The translations under genes were made by a program, and so were the position numbers. This document shows positions 7,604 to 17,177 of a stretch of 64,000 nucleotides of DNA, in pieces. The DNA lies in NCBI GenBank assembly GCA_964543545.1, contig CAZIYT010000004.1, positions 186,001 to 250,000 of the forward strand, read 5' to 3'. How positions within the stretch are numbered: the first letter of the stretch is position 1; each line of letters starts with the position of its first letter. A model generated the notes under the pieces. The model did not search any database and was not told where the DNA came from. It worked only from the letters and a program-made list of their open reading frames with translations. The stretch is from UBA4416 sp964543545 (GTDB lineage: Bacteria; Bacteroidota; Bacteroidia; B-17B0; Aurantibacillaceae).

Positions 7604-10600
7604 TTATTGCTTAATGATCCGGATTACTTTGTAGTTGCTTTCATGGTTGATCCTCACTGTGTAGATGCCTTTGGCAAAGCTCTCCAGGGATACGGCCGTG
7701 CCTGAAACAACGTCTGTTTTTTGAACCACGAGTTTTCCGATGCCATCGAATACTTCCAGGTTTACTTTTTCAATGGAGCTGCTTAAGCCGATGGTAAAGA
7801 TACCGGAAGTCGGGTTCGGGTAGATCACAAAACCGGCCTGCTCCACTTCCTCAATCCCTGTGCACAGGCTGACGCTAACAGTTTTCTGAGCGCTGTTTGC
7901 ACAGGAGTTGGCGTCTGTGTAAGCATAGTTTATGGCAAAGGTACCGGCACCTGAGGTGGCAGGGTTAAAGGAGCTTCCGGAGACACCGGTTCCTGAGTAG
8001 GTACCGCCTGCAGGCGTTCCGCTTAAGGTGATAGCCGATTCATTGATGCAGACAACCGTTGCGGAAACTGCCAGGGCCACCGAAGGCAGGGCGTTAACCG
8101 TTACATTGGCTACCTGCACATCCTGGCAGCTGCCGTTGAAGCCTGTTACCGTATAGCTTGTGCTGGTTGAGGGGCTCACCGAAATACTGCCGGTGGTAGC
8201 CGAATTGCTCCAGCTATAGTTGCCGGCGCCTGATGCCGTCAGTACGGCAGGGCTTCCGGCACAGATCGTGGCATGGGTTACCGCTACGGTAGGCGTGGAG
8301 TTGATGGTAACCGTTACCACTTTGGTGCTTGAGCAACCATTGGTAGTGCCTGTTACGGTATAATTGGTTGTAGAGGACGGCGACACGGAAATAGAAGAGC
8401 TGGTGGAAGAGGTATTCCATAAGTAGGTGGTGGCTCCCGAGGCGCTGATAATAGCAGGGCTGCCGTTACATACCGAGGCATTGTTCACATTGAGTACCGG
8501 TGTGGCTTTTACAGTGACAGTGGCTACTTTGCTGTTGGTGCAGCCATTGCTGGTTCCTGTTACGGTATAGCTTGTGGTAGAAGCAGGAGATACCGAAACA
8601 GCAGCTGTGGTTGCCGAGTTGCTCCAGGCATAGCTCGTAGCGCCGGAGGCCGTTAAAGAAGCGGCATTACCCGAGCAAATCGTCGCGCTGTTTACGGCTA
8701 CGTTCGGTGTGGCGTTAATGGTCAGTGTTTGGGTAGAGGTACCGGAGCCTGTGGTATTTTTGGCAATCAGGGAGACGGTGTAGGTTCCTGCATTGGCAAA
8801 GGTTACGGTTGGGTTTTGCGCATTGACATTGGAGAAGGTTACTCCCGTGGAAGAAGTAGCCGACCAGGTCCAGGTGGTAGGAGCATTCAGGGATTGGTCT
8901 GTTAAGGCAATCGTAGATCCCGTACAAAGGTTTGTGGAAGCTACGCTGAAGCTGGAAACCGGGCTGGCAGCAGCAGCGGCCTTGATTGTGATGACGCCAT
9001 TATTCAGGTCGTAAAAAATATTTCCGGCGCCACGCACCATGATCCGGCCCGTGGTGGTGATGTTGTTTGGAACGGTGATGGTGGCTGAGCCGTTGTTCGG
9101 CCTGTTGCTTGCCACGGTTACAGGATAGGTATTTCCTCCGTCAGTGGAAAGGAAAATGTTGACGCTTGGCGTGCTCACCGGGCTTGCTGTTGTGCCGGCC
9201 ACATTCCAGGTGATGGTTTGTGTGGTTCCTACAGTCCAGGTGGTAGCAGTTGCTTGCGAAGTCACCGAGAAAGGACCTGCTGTTCCGTTTACGGTTACCT
9301 TCATCAGGTCGGAAGCCGTTTGTCCGCCGCCAACCGCATTATCTCTTACGATGAAGGAGAAGTTCAGGTCGCGCGCAACGGATGGTGTCATTTCCCATGT
9401 CGAAGACACGTTGTTGGCAATCACCGTCGCGAGTGCCGGCATATAGCGGTTTGGAGAAGTCAGTGGCGAAATAGCCCTGTACATAGGACCTACGGCATAG
9501 GTGGACTGTGGTGAGCCGGTTCCGGGCGATTGGGCCGGATCGTTCTGGCTCCAGTTATAGGTGAGCGTACCATTACCGTCAGGGTCGCTGCCGGTTCCTT
9601 CCAAAATGAAGGGCGTTGATTTCGGGATCACATAATCTGCTCCTGCATTGGCTGTCGGAGGATTATTGGTCAGGTTGGTGATGGCGGCACAGGTACTGTT
9701 TCCTGTTTTGATATTGGCGCTGATGTCGCGGATGTTCACATAATTGAAATCATCGTGGCTGTTGCTTTGCACGTTGGTAGGGCAGATGCCGGCATAACCC
9801 ATAATGGAGCTTCCGCTGGCAGGCTCTACTTCTGTGGTTCCGCTGCCGCTCCGGCTGCAGGTGTTCATCACGTGGTAGCCTCCGAACTGGTGGCCCATTT
9901 CATGCGCTACGTAATCAATGTCGAAGGCATCGCCGGTTGGATTGGCACGGCCTGTATAGCCGCGGCCCTTGTGCGTATTGGTTTGTGATGTGCTCAGACA
10001 TACGCAGGAGAGGCATCCGGCGTTTCCTCCACCGGTTGTGTTGAAATTATGCCCGATGTCGTAATTGCTCACGCCGATAGCGGCATCAATGGTTTGTGCG
10101 GTCTTGGTATTCCATTCATTGGTCCAGGGATCCGTAGACGCATTCATATAGATGAGCAGGTCGTTGTTGGCAATAAAGTTCATGTGGATGGCGAGGTCTC
10201 TTTCGTAGACGCCGTTCACACGGTTCATGGTAATTGCCATTTGCGCCTGAACGTTGGCTTTTTGCTGGGTCACGGTTCCTGTTCCCATAAAAATAGCGCC
10301 GTATTCCCCGGTGCAGGACTGCGCCAAACGGTAAGTCCTCAGCTTCTGGTCGTTGATGTTTTGTACGCTGATAGGTCCTGCCGTGTTCTTCTGTAAAGAA
10401 GGCAAGGACACATTATCATCCGTGAGGCAGGTGAAAGGTTGCGGATCGGCACCTAAGGCCGCGCGGTCATATACAATATAGTTTACCAGGTCGGTGGTAT
10501 AAGGATCGATGTAGCAGGTGCTTTTTTGCCCGGACAATACCATGCTGTGCAACCCGAATTGGGTGACGCTGAAACGCATGGTCGCTGTAGGATCGTCGAT

Positions 10601-10963
10601 GCCCTGTGCCGCGTAGGTTTTAATCATCGGGAACTTGGCTTCGAGAATGGGGTCCATGATAGAGGACTCATACACGGCAAATTTTTCAAAGCCGCCCTGT
10701 GCGTTCGGGAACTCCAGGGTAATGGGCTGTCCTGAGCCGGAGTGGATCGCCGGGGCATTTACCAGCTTTACTTTTAACAAGGCCAGATCAAGCTTTGCCA
10801 AAAAGTAATCCCCGGGCATAGAGGCCCTGTTGGTTTTTTCGCCTTCAGCAGTTTTAGAGCCTGATATCGTCCAGAGACCATCTCCGGAAATTTGTGCTGA
10901 TAGTGCAGCGCCAAAAAACACACCTGAGATCATCAGGAGTTTCTTAAAGTAATGTTTAGTCAT
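7604..10963 (-). CDS. Secreted reprolysin-type zinc metalloprotease with Ig-like repeats and T9SS signal
   Basis: A 1119-residue secreted protease. A signal peptide ends near residue 23 (AALSAQ). A propeptide-like region precedes the catalytic domain, whose zinc motif HEMGHQFGGYH is at 354-364 (Glu355 catalytic) with a Met-turn SSIMGY near 385-390: a metzincin of the reprolysin (M12B) type. A PKD-like domain follows (SSFSVASTNLCTG), then three Ig-like repeats of about 75 residues that each contain TICSG or similar and SYTVTG, then a fourth related module. The last 75 or so residues are a type A T9SS sorting domain (FVIYPNPTSGIFTIG ... YTVRIN ... VIRIIKQ). The product should be exported by T9SS and either released or anchored on the surface. 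The Ig repeats closely resemble those in the 17697-21260 protein. Confidence 0.92.
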   Translation of the reverse strand: MTKHYFKKLLMISGVFFGAALSAQISGDGLWTISGSKTAEGEKTNRASMPGDYFLAKLDLALLKVKLVNAPAIHSGSGQPITLEFPNAQGGFEKFAVYESSIMDPILEAKFPMIKTYAAQGIDDPTATMRFSVTQFGLHSMVLSGQKSTCYIDPYTTDLVNYIVYDRAALGADPQPFTCLTDDNVSLPSLQKNTAGPISVQNINDQKLRTYRLAQSCTGEYGAIFMGTGTVTQQKANVQAQMAITMNRVNGVYERDLAIHMNFIANNDLLIYMNASTDPWTNEWNTKTAQTIDAAIGVSNYDIGHNFNTTGGGNAGCLSCVCLSTSQTNTHKGRGYTGRANPTGDAFDIDYVAHEMGHQFGGYHVMNTCSRSGSGTTEVEPASGSSIMGYAGICPTNVQSNSHDDFNYVNIRDISANIKTGNSTCAAITNLTNNPPTANAGADYVIPKSTPFILEGTGSDPDGNGTLTYNWSQNDPAQSPGTGSPQSTYAVGPMYRAISPLTSPNRYMPALATVIANNVSSTWEMTPSVARDLNFSFIVRDNAVGGGQTASDLMKVTVNGTAGPFSVTSQATATTWTVGTTQTITWNVAGTTASPVSTPSVNIFLSTDGGNTYPVTVASNRPNNGSATITVPNNITTTGRIMVRGAGNIFYDLNNGVITIKAAAAASPVSSFSVASTNLCTGSTIALTDQSLNAPTTWTWSATSSTGVTFSNVNAQNPTVTFANAGTYTVSLIAKNTTGSGTSTQTLTINATPNVAVNSATICSGNAASLTASGATSYAWSNSATTAAVSVSPASTTSYTVTGTSNGCTNSKVATVTVKATPVLNVNNASVCNGSPAIISASGATTYLWNTSSTSSSISVSPSSTTNYTVTGTTNGCSSTKVVTVTINSTPTVAVTHATICAGSPAVLTASGAGNYSWSNSATTGSISVSPSTSTSYTVTGFNGSCQDVQVANVTVNALPSVALAVSATVVCINESAITLSGTPAGGTYSGTGVSGSSFNPATSGAGTFAINYAYTDANSCANSAQKTVSVSLCTGIEEVEQAGFVIYPNPTSGIFTIGLSSSIEKVNLEVFDGIGKLVVQKTDVVSGTAVSLESFAKGIYTVRINHESNYKVIRIIKQ

Positions 10964-11175
10964 AACCTTTTATTAAAAGTAACATAACTAAGTTATGACA
11001 TTTTTAAGAGGATCTCAAGAGGGCTGTGTTAAAAGCAGGGCAAATACCAAAAAAATAGTATTGAAAATTGTAGATTTTATGGAATCTAAATTCTTTAGGG
11101 ATGATGTGGCCCTTTGCTTATCCTGAAAGGCTTTCAGAAGGTCATCTTATTTTTTAATGAAGACAGGCATCAAAT

Positions 11176-11208
11176 AAAAAACCGTTACTCTCAAAGTAAC
11201 GGTTTTTT
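11176..11208 (-). terminator. Terminator after the T9SS esterase gene
   Basis: Stem AAAAAACCGTTACT / AGTAACGGTTTTTT with a five-base loop. It sits 28 bases past the esterase stop on the minus strand, in the 272-base gap before the metalloprotease gene. Confidence 0.85.
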
Positions 11209-11235
11209 AGAAAAGGATTTAATGTGTTAACCAAA

Positions 11236-12555
11236 TTAGTGGAATATGATCTTCTTAACGGAATACTCTCCGCGTGAATTGGTGGTCTTTAAAAAGTAGA
11301 TTCCCGGAGCCAGTTGATTTTTGTGGATCGTATAAGTCTGTTCTTTTGTGTTTTCCGAAAGGATGGTTTTACCGGTCATGTCTGTCAATACCAGGCTATG
11401 ATCCTCGTTCTGGTTTCTGAAAGCCACGGTTACAAAATCAGCGGAAGGATTCGGATACAATTCATCTACCAGTGTGCTGTTCTCTGTTTCACGAACGCTC
11501 GCGTCGCATGCCATCGGCACATTGGTATTACAGGCGGTGAAGGTGTAGGCCGTTACCGTTCCTGCCGGTGTGTTCGGGAGCTGCAGGGGAGGATTGGTAC
11601 AGGCCAGGCGCATCACGAGGTAATCCCGGATGAATTTTTCGGTCGTATCCATATAAGCAATGGAGTTAGCGGTAGTGCCGGCATAAGGAACGTGGTCGGC
11701 ATTATACCAGGTGTAAAAACGGTGGTTCACACCCGAGGCGCCGATGCCTGCTTCGATCATACGGCTTCCGTCCATATATAAGGTTGGGAAACCCGGGTTG
11801 GCTTTTCCCTGTCCGTATTTTACCGTACCATCGTTGGTACCGTGCATGGAGCATAAAGGCACATCACCGGATTCTATCCACCAGTATTTTCCCAGGGCAC
11901 CGCATAAGTTGATGACGCCTTTCACGCGGGACGAATAGCAAGGGTTGCCGCTGGTGCCTTCAATGCCGCCGGAGGTTGTTAAGGTCGTTTGGTTAATGTA
12001 AGGATTGATCTCGCAGGTTTTGTTCAGGTAGGCGCAGTGCAGAGCGGTGATCGCCCCGGCAGAGCTTCCGCCGATAAAAATATTAGCCGTGTCTACTTTG
12101 TATTTATTTACCGTGGCGCGGTCTTTATAAAAGAAACGGATCGAGGCTTTCATATCCTGAACCGCTCTCAGCAGGGCCGGTACAATGCCTGTGGAATCGA
12201 AAGGAAAGAAACCAAGGCGGTAGTTGATCGATGCGCAGATATAGCCTTTTTTAGTAAAGCGGTTGCAGAGCTCTGTTACATCCTGGTCATCTTTGGTGCC
12301 GCCGATGAAGCTGCCGCCATGGGCGAAGATGATCAAAGGCCTTTTAGCGGCCGTATCGTTTGCCGGCTCGTAAAAGTTGAGGGTGAGCGTTTGTGTAGAG
12401 CCCGAAAATGCTTTACTGGCTCCGAAAGGAATATCGAGGGTAGAGCTGATGGTGGTGTACACATTGCCGGAATATCTTCCGTTGTTGCAGAGGGTCTGCG
12501 AAAATGCCAGCGCATGCATCATGATGGCGATAAGGGAAAGGTAAATTTTCTTCAT
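11236..12555 (-). CDS. Secreted alpha/beta-hydrolase (esterase) with T9SS C-terminal signal
   Basis: A 439-residue protein with a signal peptide ending at AFSQ (residue 20). The carboxylesterase/BD-FAE-like core shows an oxyanion HGGSF at 79-83, a nucleophile elbow GSSAG at 163-167 (Ser165), a probable acid Asp242 in GTNDGTVKYG, and a probable catalytic His288 in NADHVPYAG. The catalytic triad therefore appears complete. The C-terminal 75 residues are a type A T9SS sorting domain (ELYPNPSADFVTVAF, APGIYFLKT, VKKIIFH). It likely cleaves esters outside the cell; the substrate is unknown. It is transcribed alone or after the SGNH gene (gap of 45 bases), and a terminator follows. Confidence 0.9.
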   Translation of the reverse strand: MKKIYLSLIAIMMHALAFSQTLCNNGRYSGNVYTTISSTLDIPFGASKAFSGSTQTLTLNFYEPANDTAAKRPLIIFAHGGSFIGGTKDDQDVTELCNRFTKKGYICASINYRLGFFPFDSTGIVPALLRAVQDMKASIRFFYKDRATVNKYKVDTANIFIGGSSAGAITALHCAYLNKTCEINPYINQTTLTTSGGIEGTSGNPCYSSRVKGVINLCGALGKYWWIESGDVPLCSMHGTNDGTVKYGQGKANPGFPTLYMDGSRMIEAGIGASGVNHRFYTWYNADHVPYAGTTANSIAYMDTTEKFIRDYLVMRLACTNPPLQLPNTPAGTVTAYTFTACNTNVPMACDASVRETENSTLVDELYPNPSADFVTVAFRNQNEDHSLVLTDMTGKTILSENTKEQTYTIHKNQLAPGIYFLKTTNSRGEYSVKKIIFH

Positions 12556-12600
12556 GCAGTTTTGGGTTTTAGGAGTTAAATTAAAGTTAAGAAAATTTCA

Positions 12601-13983
12601 TTATGGAAAAATAGTTCCGCGGTATTTTGTAGCCTCGACCTGTAAAACACCTGATTTATACGTGCTGTTGATCGCTTTAATGCATTCGTTGGCAAGCAGG
12701 GCATTCCCGATCGGGTTCAGGTTCAGGCCATCCAGCGAAAAGCCGCCGCCTTTTACAAACTGTGCGTTCACGCTTACGCCGTTGTATACGATTCCTGTGC
12801 TCAGTGTGTTGAAAAAACCGTCCACATCCACATAAGCCAGGCCTTTGGTCTGTGCTACAGCGCGGAGCTTGATATTGTAGCTGCTGATCGCTGATTTGAT
12901 GTCGGCTATCTCCTGTAAGGTGAGTGTGTATTTTCCCGGAAAAGGAACGATAGATCCCAATGAAAAACATTTCACGGAGTCGAGCGGTGTGTTTAATAAA
13001 ATGCACTCGCCTTCCACCAGTTGCCTGATGCTGATAGGGCTTGCCGCATCATAGATCATAAAGGCATTGGCGCCGGCTTTGAATATGGAATTGAAACCGA
13101 TCGGGTTATAAATGGAGTTGAGCGAATTGGCTTGTGTCGAATCCAGCGTCAATCCTTTATAAGGAATGGTGGTGAAGTAGGGGAATTTCGTAAAGTCAGG
13201 AATGCCCATGATCAGGCCTTTGGCGCCATTTGCCGTCAGCTGGTTTACAATAAGATCGATATGCGCATCGAAACGGCTTTGTACCGTGATGCTGTCGTAA
13301 GCGCCGCCTGCCAGGGCATAGGAAAGCACATCGCTGATCCCGAGGTTTAAAGTAAAGAAGGTCGGGTTCTGGCTCATCGCATCGGAAAGCACAGAGGCAG
13401 AGCTTCCGGAGGCCATGCGTTCGAACCAGGGATTGTAGTAGCCCGTGCCTGCATTGGCCGGGTTGCCGTAGCCGGCGTAAGTAACATGAAAGCTTTTGGC
13501 ATCCGTTACACCCATGTTGCGGAACGGCCCGGAGGCATAGACATTAGAAGAAAATACGCCGTAGCTTTCTGTTGCCGGCAAGCGTACCGGCGACAGCGAC
13601 GTTACATTCTTGCAATCGGTTTTATAACCCAGCTTAAATTTAGCGACCACGCTCACGGTGTTGCCCGGTACGATGCTGATCCCTGCAGAAGCAGGTGACA
13701 GATTAGGTGCCGTAAACTCCCCGCCGCCAATGGCTTTGAGCTGTCCGGCCAGGATCGCTGCAAAGGAATTTTGTTGGGCTTCATAAGACAAGGCGCCGTC
13801 GGCAAAGCCGGCAGTCATAGAGGAGCCGATGGCCACATAGCGCGATGCATCGATCTCTCCTTTCTCAGGATCCGGCACATCGAATTTTGGCTTACAGGCG
13901 GTGGCCAGCACTAACAGCGTTAAGCAGGCATAGAAGGATGAGGAGCTCATGTTTGGAATCGGAGGGGTTTTAAAAAATGCCAT
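12601..13983 (-). CDS. SGNH/GDSL-hydrolase-family lipoprotein, FadL partner
   Basis: A 460-residue predicted lipoprotein: the hydrophobic N-terminus ends at VLATAC, with Cys as lipidation site (a start at 13950, MSSSSFYACL, would also serve). Block I of the SGNH fold is YVAIGSSMTAGFADG (nucleophile Ser). Block V, normally DxxH, reads DGLNLNPIGNALLAN near the C-terminus, so the expected catalytic His appears to be Asn (codon AAC). Only two bases separate its start from the stop of the FadL-type porin gene, so the two are cotranscribed. Such pairs are common in Bacteroidota and suggest outer-membrane handling of fatty acids or esters. The His change leaves activity uncertain; a binding role is possible. 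Confidence 0.82.
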   Translation of the reverse strand: MAFFKTPPIPNMSSSSFYACLTLLVLATACKPKFDVPDPEKGEIDASRYVAIGSSMTAGFADGALSYEAQQNSFAAILAGQLKAIGGGEFTAPNLSPASAGISIVPGNTVSVVAKFKLGYKTDCKNVTSLSPVRLPATESYGVFSSNVYASGPFRNMGVTDAKSFHVTYAGYGNPANAGTGYYNPWFERMASGSSASVLSDAMSQNPTFFTLNLGISDVLSYALAGGAYDSITVQSRFDAHIDLIVNQLTANGAKGLIMGIPDFTKFPYFTTIPYKGLTLDSTQANSLNSIYNPIGFNSIFKAGANAFMIYDAASPISIRQLVEGECILLNTPLDSVKCFSLGSIVPFPGKYTLTLQEIADIKSAISSYNIKLRAVAQTKGLAYVDVDGFFNTLSTGIVYNGVSVNAQFVKGGGFSLDGLNLNPIGNALLANECIKAINSTYKSGVLQVEATKYRGTIFP

Positions 13984-13985
13984 GA

Positions 13986-15212
13986 TCAGAAATTATAAGA
14001 TACGGATAAGCCGGGTGCACAGACATTGGTTTTGAACGTACCGGAAAGATTGGTTTCCAGGTTGGTATCTTTTCGCTCGAGGTGCGTAAATAAAAAAGAA
14101 GCGTCTACCCGGAGGCGCTTGCCGAATTCATAGCCGAGGCCCGCAGTATAGTTTATGCGGTTGGCATCGGGCGTTTCGGGAGTTACGTATCCGTTTTGTA
14201 CGGGCGTGATGCCATAGGCTAAGCCAAGGCGTGCGGCAAAGTGTGTCGTGATTTTGTATTGGGCACCTGCCCTGAAGGCGAAGGTGTTCTTGTATTTGCG
14301 CGCCGATTTGGTATCGACCAGTGAGGCGGTGTTCACTTCGTAATCAAAGGCTAAGGTGTCGTAGGCCTGCCAGCCTACGTAGTTGATGTCGAGGGCAAAG
14401 TCGAGCTTCGTATTCGGTTTGATGCCGAATCCCAATGTGCCGACATCGGGCAGGGGAAGGCTGGCTTTAAATTTGCCATCCGGAAAATTATCTTTCACCG
14501 CCGAAGGCACACTGAAGCTTGCTTGCCCGTTCTGCACGTTCATATTTACTTTCGAACGGTAGGTCAGGCCTATGGAAAATTTCTCGATGGGCTTGTAATA
14601 AATTCCCACGTTGAAGCCGAAGCCATTGGCTTTTCCGCTCAGCTCGGCATGTCCGTAATTGCCGTTGGCATCCATCAGCGGAATGTCCTTCTGTAAATTC
14701 ACTTTTCCGTAGCTGTATATGAAACCCGCGCCAACACCCCATTTCGGGCCGATCTGGTAGCTGATCGTGGGCTGGAAAAAAATAGACTGGAGCTGCAAAC
14801 GGGTGATTGCAAAGCGCCCGGCCCAGCCGTCTTCCCATTGTACTGTGCTTCCGAAAGGTGTATATATCGCCAGGCCGGCTTTCAGGTTGTTGCTGTCCTT
14901 CAGTGCAAAAAGTCCGTATACGGCAAAGGGCGTGCTTACCGGCGATTTGGTTTCGTAAGTCTGGTGTGTGTTTTCATCCAGGAACACGCTTTTGGGAATG
15001 GTAGGGCTTACTCCTGCATTGACCGATGAGCCCGAAACAAATGCCGCGCCGCCCGGATTAAAGAACAAGGCAGCAGCGTCCTGGATACAGGCTGTTCCTG
15101 CCCCGCCCATGCCCTGTTGTTTCTGGCCCTGTAAATTTACCTGGTAGCCCTGGGCCTGGCTTAATAGGGGGAATGCACACAGGCAAAGCCATCTGAAGGA
15201 ATTGAGTAGCAT
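13986..15212 (-). CDS. FadL/OmpP1/TodX-type outer-membrane transporter
   Basis: Predicted outer-membrane beta-barrel for hydrophobic substrates such as long-chain fatty acids. The 408 residues start at ATG 15212 (MLLNSFRWL) with a signal peptide ending LLSQAQ; a TTG nine codons upstream is less likely. The mature N-terminus contains GQKQQGMGGAGTA and DAAALFFNPGGAAF, the FadL family hatch motif including NPA/NPG. Alternating hydrophobic strands run to a C-terminal aromatic residue (LSVSYNF), as expected for barrel insertion by BamA. It heads a two-gene unit with the SGNH lipoprotein. Confidence 0.9.
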   Translation of the reverse strand: MLLNSFRWLCLCAFPLLSQAQGYQVNLQGQKQQGMGGAGTACIQDAAALFFNPGGAAFVSGSSVNAGVSPTIPKSVFLDENTHQTYETKSPVSTPFAVYGLFALKDSNNLKAGLAIYTPFGSTVQWEDGWAGRFAITRLQLQSIFFQPTISYQIGPKWGVGAGFIYSYGKVNLQKDIPLMDANGNYGHAELSGKANGFGFNVGIYYKPIEKFSIGLTYRSKVNMNVQNGQASFSVPSAVKDNFPDGKFKASLPLPDVGTLGFGIKPNTKLDFALDINYVGWQAYDTLAFDYEVNTASLVDTKSARKYKNTFAFRAGAQYKITTHFAARLGLAYGITPVQNGYVTPETPDANRINYTAGLGYEFGKRLRVDASFLFTHLERKDTNLETNLSGTFKTNVCAPGLSVSYNF

Positions 15213-15314
15213 GTAAAATGAATGTAAAGGTTTTGTCAAATATGATTGTATGTATTAAAAATACACAAAAATTTTTACTATCAAAATTTGAATAATATAG
15301 CAATGTGATTATTT

Positions 15315-15428
15315 GGGCGACCCCCTTCGGGTCGGGCTGCTGTGGGCTCCGCTTCGCTACGGCCTCCTCGCCCCGGCGAGAAGCCGGGACTGCGGGGGCT
15401 AAACCCTTCGCATCCCTGTCGCGGGTTT
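15315..15428. repeat. GC-rich structured intergenic repeat
   Basis: About 114 GC-rich bases in an AT-rich gap, with nested hairpins such as GACCCCCTTCGGGTC and CCCCGGCGAGAAGCCGGGA and a run of CTCCGCTTCGCTACGG. The pattern resembles the GGGCGACCCCTTCGGGTC elements that I recall from other Bacteroidota intergenic regions. No coding sense is supported in it. Confidence 0.6.
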
Positions 15429-15483
15429 TCGTTATTTTTGTCAGTAAAACCCAAACTGAAACAAATCTTAATTTTAAGAGAGG

Positions 15484-16218
15484 ATGTTTATCATAGAAAA
15501 CATGAAGGGAATTACTGCCGGAAAAACAAGCCACATGTATGGTAGAAATCATTATAGAGTTTTGTTGGCCTCATTCATTTTTTTCTTTAGCGGGTTGAGA
15601 ACAACCGCTTTTGCACAAGCACCAATCTCGCTGGCAACTGCGGATTCGCTGATCCGCGAGTTATCCGTGATTGAAGAATCCGACCAGTATTACAGGCAAC
15701 AGATGGAAGCGGTGCAGCAAAAGTCCGGCGGCGATTCCAAAGACATGAAGCAGTTGATGTGTTCCATGAAAAAGGCAGATTCTCTCAACCTGGCAAAGGT
15801 ATCCGCTATCCTGGAAAGGTATGGCTGGCCGGGCGCAGAAGCGATAGGCTCTTCTGCTAATACCACCCTGTTTATGGTGATCCAGCATTCGGATCTCGCT
15901 CAGCAGGATCGCTATCTGCCGGTGATGCGAAAAGCTGTGAAAGAGGGAAAGGCCTCTGCTTCCCAGCTGGCTTTGCTCGAAGACCGCGTGGCCTTGTTAC
16001 ATCACCAAAAACAACGTTACGGCAGCCAGGTAAAATGGGATATGAAAACCAATGAATACAGCCTGTTGCCGCTGGAAGATCCGCAGCATGTGGATGAGCG
16101 CCGCAAAGCAGTTGGCTTACAGCCGTTGAAAGACTACCTGAAATCCTGTTGTGACCTCGACTGGAATGTGGAGGCTTACCTCAAAGAACAGGAAGCCGCT
16201 GAAAAAGAAACACCGTGA
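15484..16218 (+). CDS. Exported DUF6624-like protein
   Basis: A 244-residue protein with a hydrophobic signal segment ending near TTAFAQ, so it is exported. ATG 15484 has an AGAGAGG sequence directly before it; ATG 15535 (MYGRNHYRV) would give a more typical signal peptide and is the main alternative. The C-terminal half contains VIQHSDLAQQDRYLPVM, ALLEDRVAL and QRYGSQV, the pattern of the DUF6624 family, whose function is unknown. A Lys-rich, Cys-containing tail (LKSCCDLDW) follows. It is monocistronic, with the oppositely oriented NAD(P)H oxidoreductase gene 22 bases away. Confidence 0.75.
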   Translation: MFIIENMKGITAGKTSHMYGRNHYRVLLASFIFFFSGLRTTAFAQAPISLATADSLIRELSVIEESDQYYRQQMEAVQQKSGGDSKDMKQLMCSMKKADSLNLAKVSAILERYGWPGAEAIGSSANTTLFMVIQHSDLAQQDRYLPVMRKAVKEGKASASQLALLEDRVALLHHQKQRYGSQVKWDMKTNEYSLLPLEDPQHVDERRKAVGLQPLKDYLKSCCDLDWNVEAYLKEQEAAEKETP

Positions 16219-16240
16219 TGGGTGATGCCGGCTTATACTC

Positions 16241-16915
16241 TTAGTGCGTAGGACCAAAGAGCGGCGTCAAAGATGGGCATTGCTCCAGGTAAGCCTTATA
16301 GCGTGCCAGCTCGCTTTTCCGTTCTTCATCGGTGAGGCGCGCCGGCGAAAAACAAACAAAAGGAGGCAAGACTTTCATCCCTACAAAATAGAGGATGCCA
16401 TGATGGATCGGGTAGAGGATGGTATCGAGGTTGCCGTTCTTTCCTTCGTTGCCGTACGCCGTTTGCGGGCCCCCGGTGGTGAAGCAGAGAAAAGCGGTTT
16501 TATCTTTAAAGGCACCGTTCTCGTACACGCCTTTACCGGCGCCATACGAAAAGCCCATTGCCAGAACCCGGTCTACCCAGCCTTTTAAGATAGCAGGCAG
16601 GCCAAACCACCAGATCGGAAAATTAAAAATGAGCGTGTCGCACCATTCCAGCTTTTCCATTTCCGCTTTCAGCATCACATCAAAGGTATCGGTCTTCCAG
16701 GCATTCACCTGCTCTGCCTGGTACTTGAAGTAGTCGGGGTTTTCGGGCTGTGTAAAGTCGTGGCGGTCGCCCACCGGGTTGAAGTTCATGGCATAGAGGT
16801 CGGATACTTTCACTTCCGCATTCTGCCAGTGAAAATAATCGAGTGCTTCGTCCTTGAGGCGGCTGCAAAAGGATTTGCGTTCGGGGTGGGCGTGAATGAT
16901 GAGTACTTTTTTCAT
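16241..16915 (-). CDS. NAD(P)H dehydrogenase (quinone)-type flavodoxin-fold oxidoreductase
   Basis: A 224-residue cytoplasmic flavoprotein. It begins KKVLIIHAHPERKSFCSRL, the FMN/FAD phosphate-binding strand-loop of the NQO1/MdaB/KefF family. FNFPIWWFGLPAILKGWVDRVL is the hallmark flavin-binding segment, and FCFTTGGPQTAYG supplies the next loop. Members transfer two electrons from NAD(P)H to quinones. It lies 4 bases downstream of the pterin dehydratase gene, so both are likely cotranscribed. Confidence 0.9.
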   Translation of the reverse strand: MKKVLIIHAHPERKSFCSRLKDEALDYFHWQNAEVKVSDLYAMNFNPVGDRHDFTQPENPDYFKYQAEQVNAWKTDTFDVMLKAEMEKLEWCDTLIFNFPIWWFGLPAILKGWVDRVLAMGFSYGAGKGVYENGAFKDKTAFLCFTTGGPQTAYGNEGKNGNLDTILYPIHHGILYFVGMKVLPPFVCFSPARLTDEERKSELARYKAYLEQCPSLTPLFGPTH

Positions 16916-16919
16916 GCGA

Positions 16920-17177
16920 CTATCCTTTGAATAATGTGTTGCCGCCGTTGTAGAGCTTATCGATCTCTGCAGAGAGCTTGCGGTCTTTTTCAGTCACGGT
17001 ATTTCCGGCGTCATGCGTGCAAAGGGCAATGTCCACTTTGTTGTACACATTGCTCCAGTTGGGATGATGATTCATTTTTTCAGCGATAAAAGCGACTTTT
17101 GTCATAAATCCAAAGGCTTCTATGAAGTTGCTGAATTGAAAGCTGCGTTTGAGCTGGTTATTTTCTTCTGTCCACAT
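16920..17177 (-). CDS. 4a-hydroxytetrahydrobiopterin dehydratase (pterin-4-alpha-carbinolamine dehydratase)
   Basis: An 85-residue protein, slightly short for a family of about 95-115 residues. The signature is complete: FGFMTKVAFIAEKMNHHPNW, then YNKVDIALCTHDAGNTVTEKD, then LSAEID. The His-His-Pro-Asn-Trp and Thr-His-Asp segments carry the active-site residues. The enzyme recycles the pterin cofactor of aromatic amino acid hydroxylases; such a hydroxylase is not in the window. First gene of a probable two-gene unit with the flavodoxin-fold oxidoreductase. Confidence 0.9.
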   Translation of the reverse strand: MWTEENNQLKRSFQFSNFIEAFGFMTKVAFIAEKMNHHPNWSNVYNKVDIALCTHDAGNTVTEKDRKLSAEIDKLYNGGNTLFKG

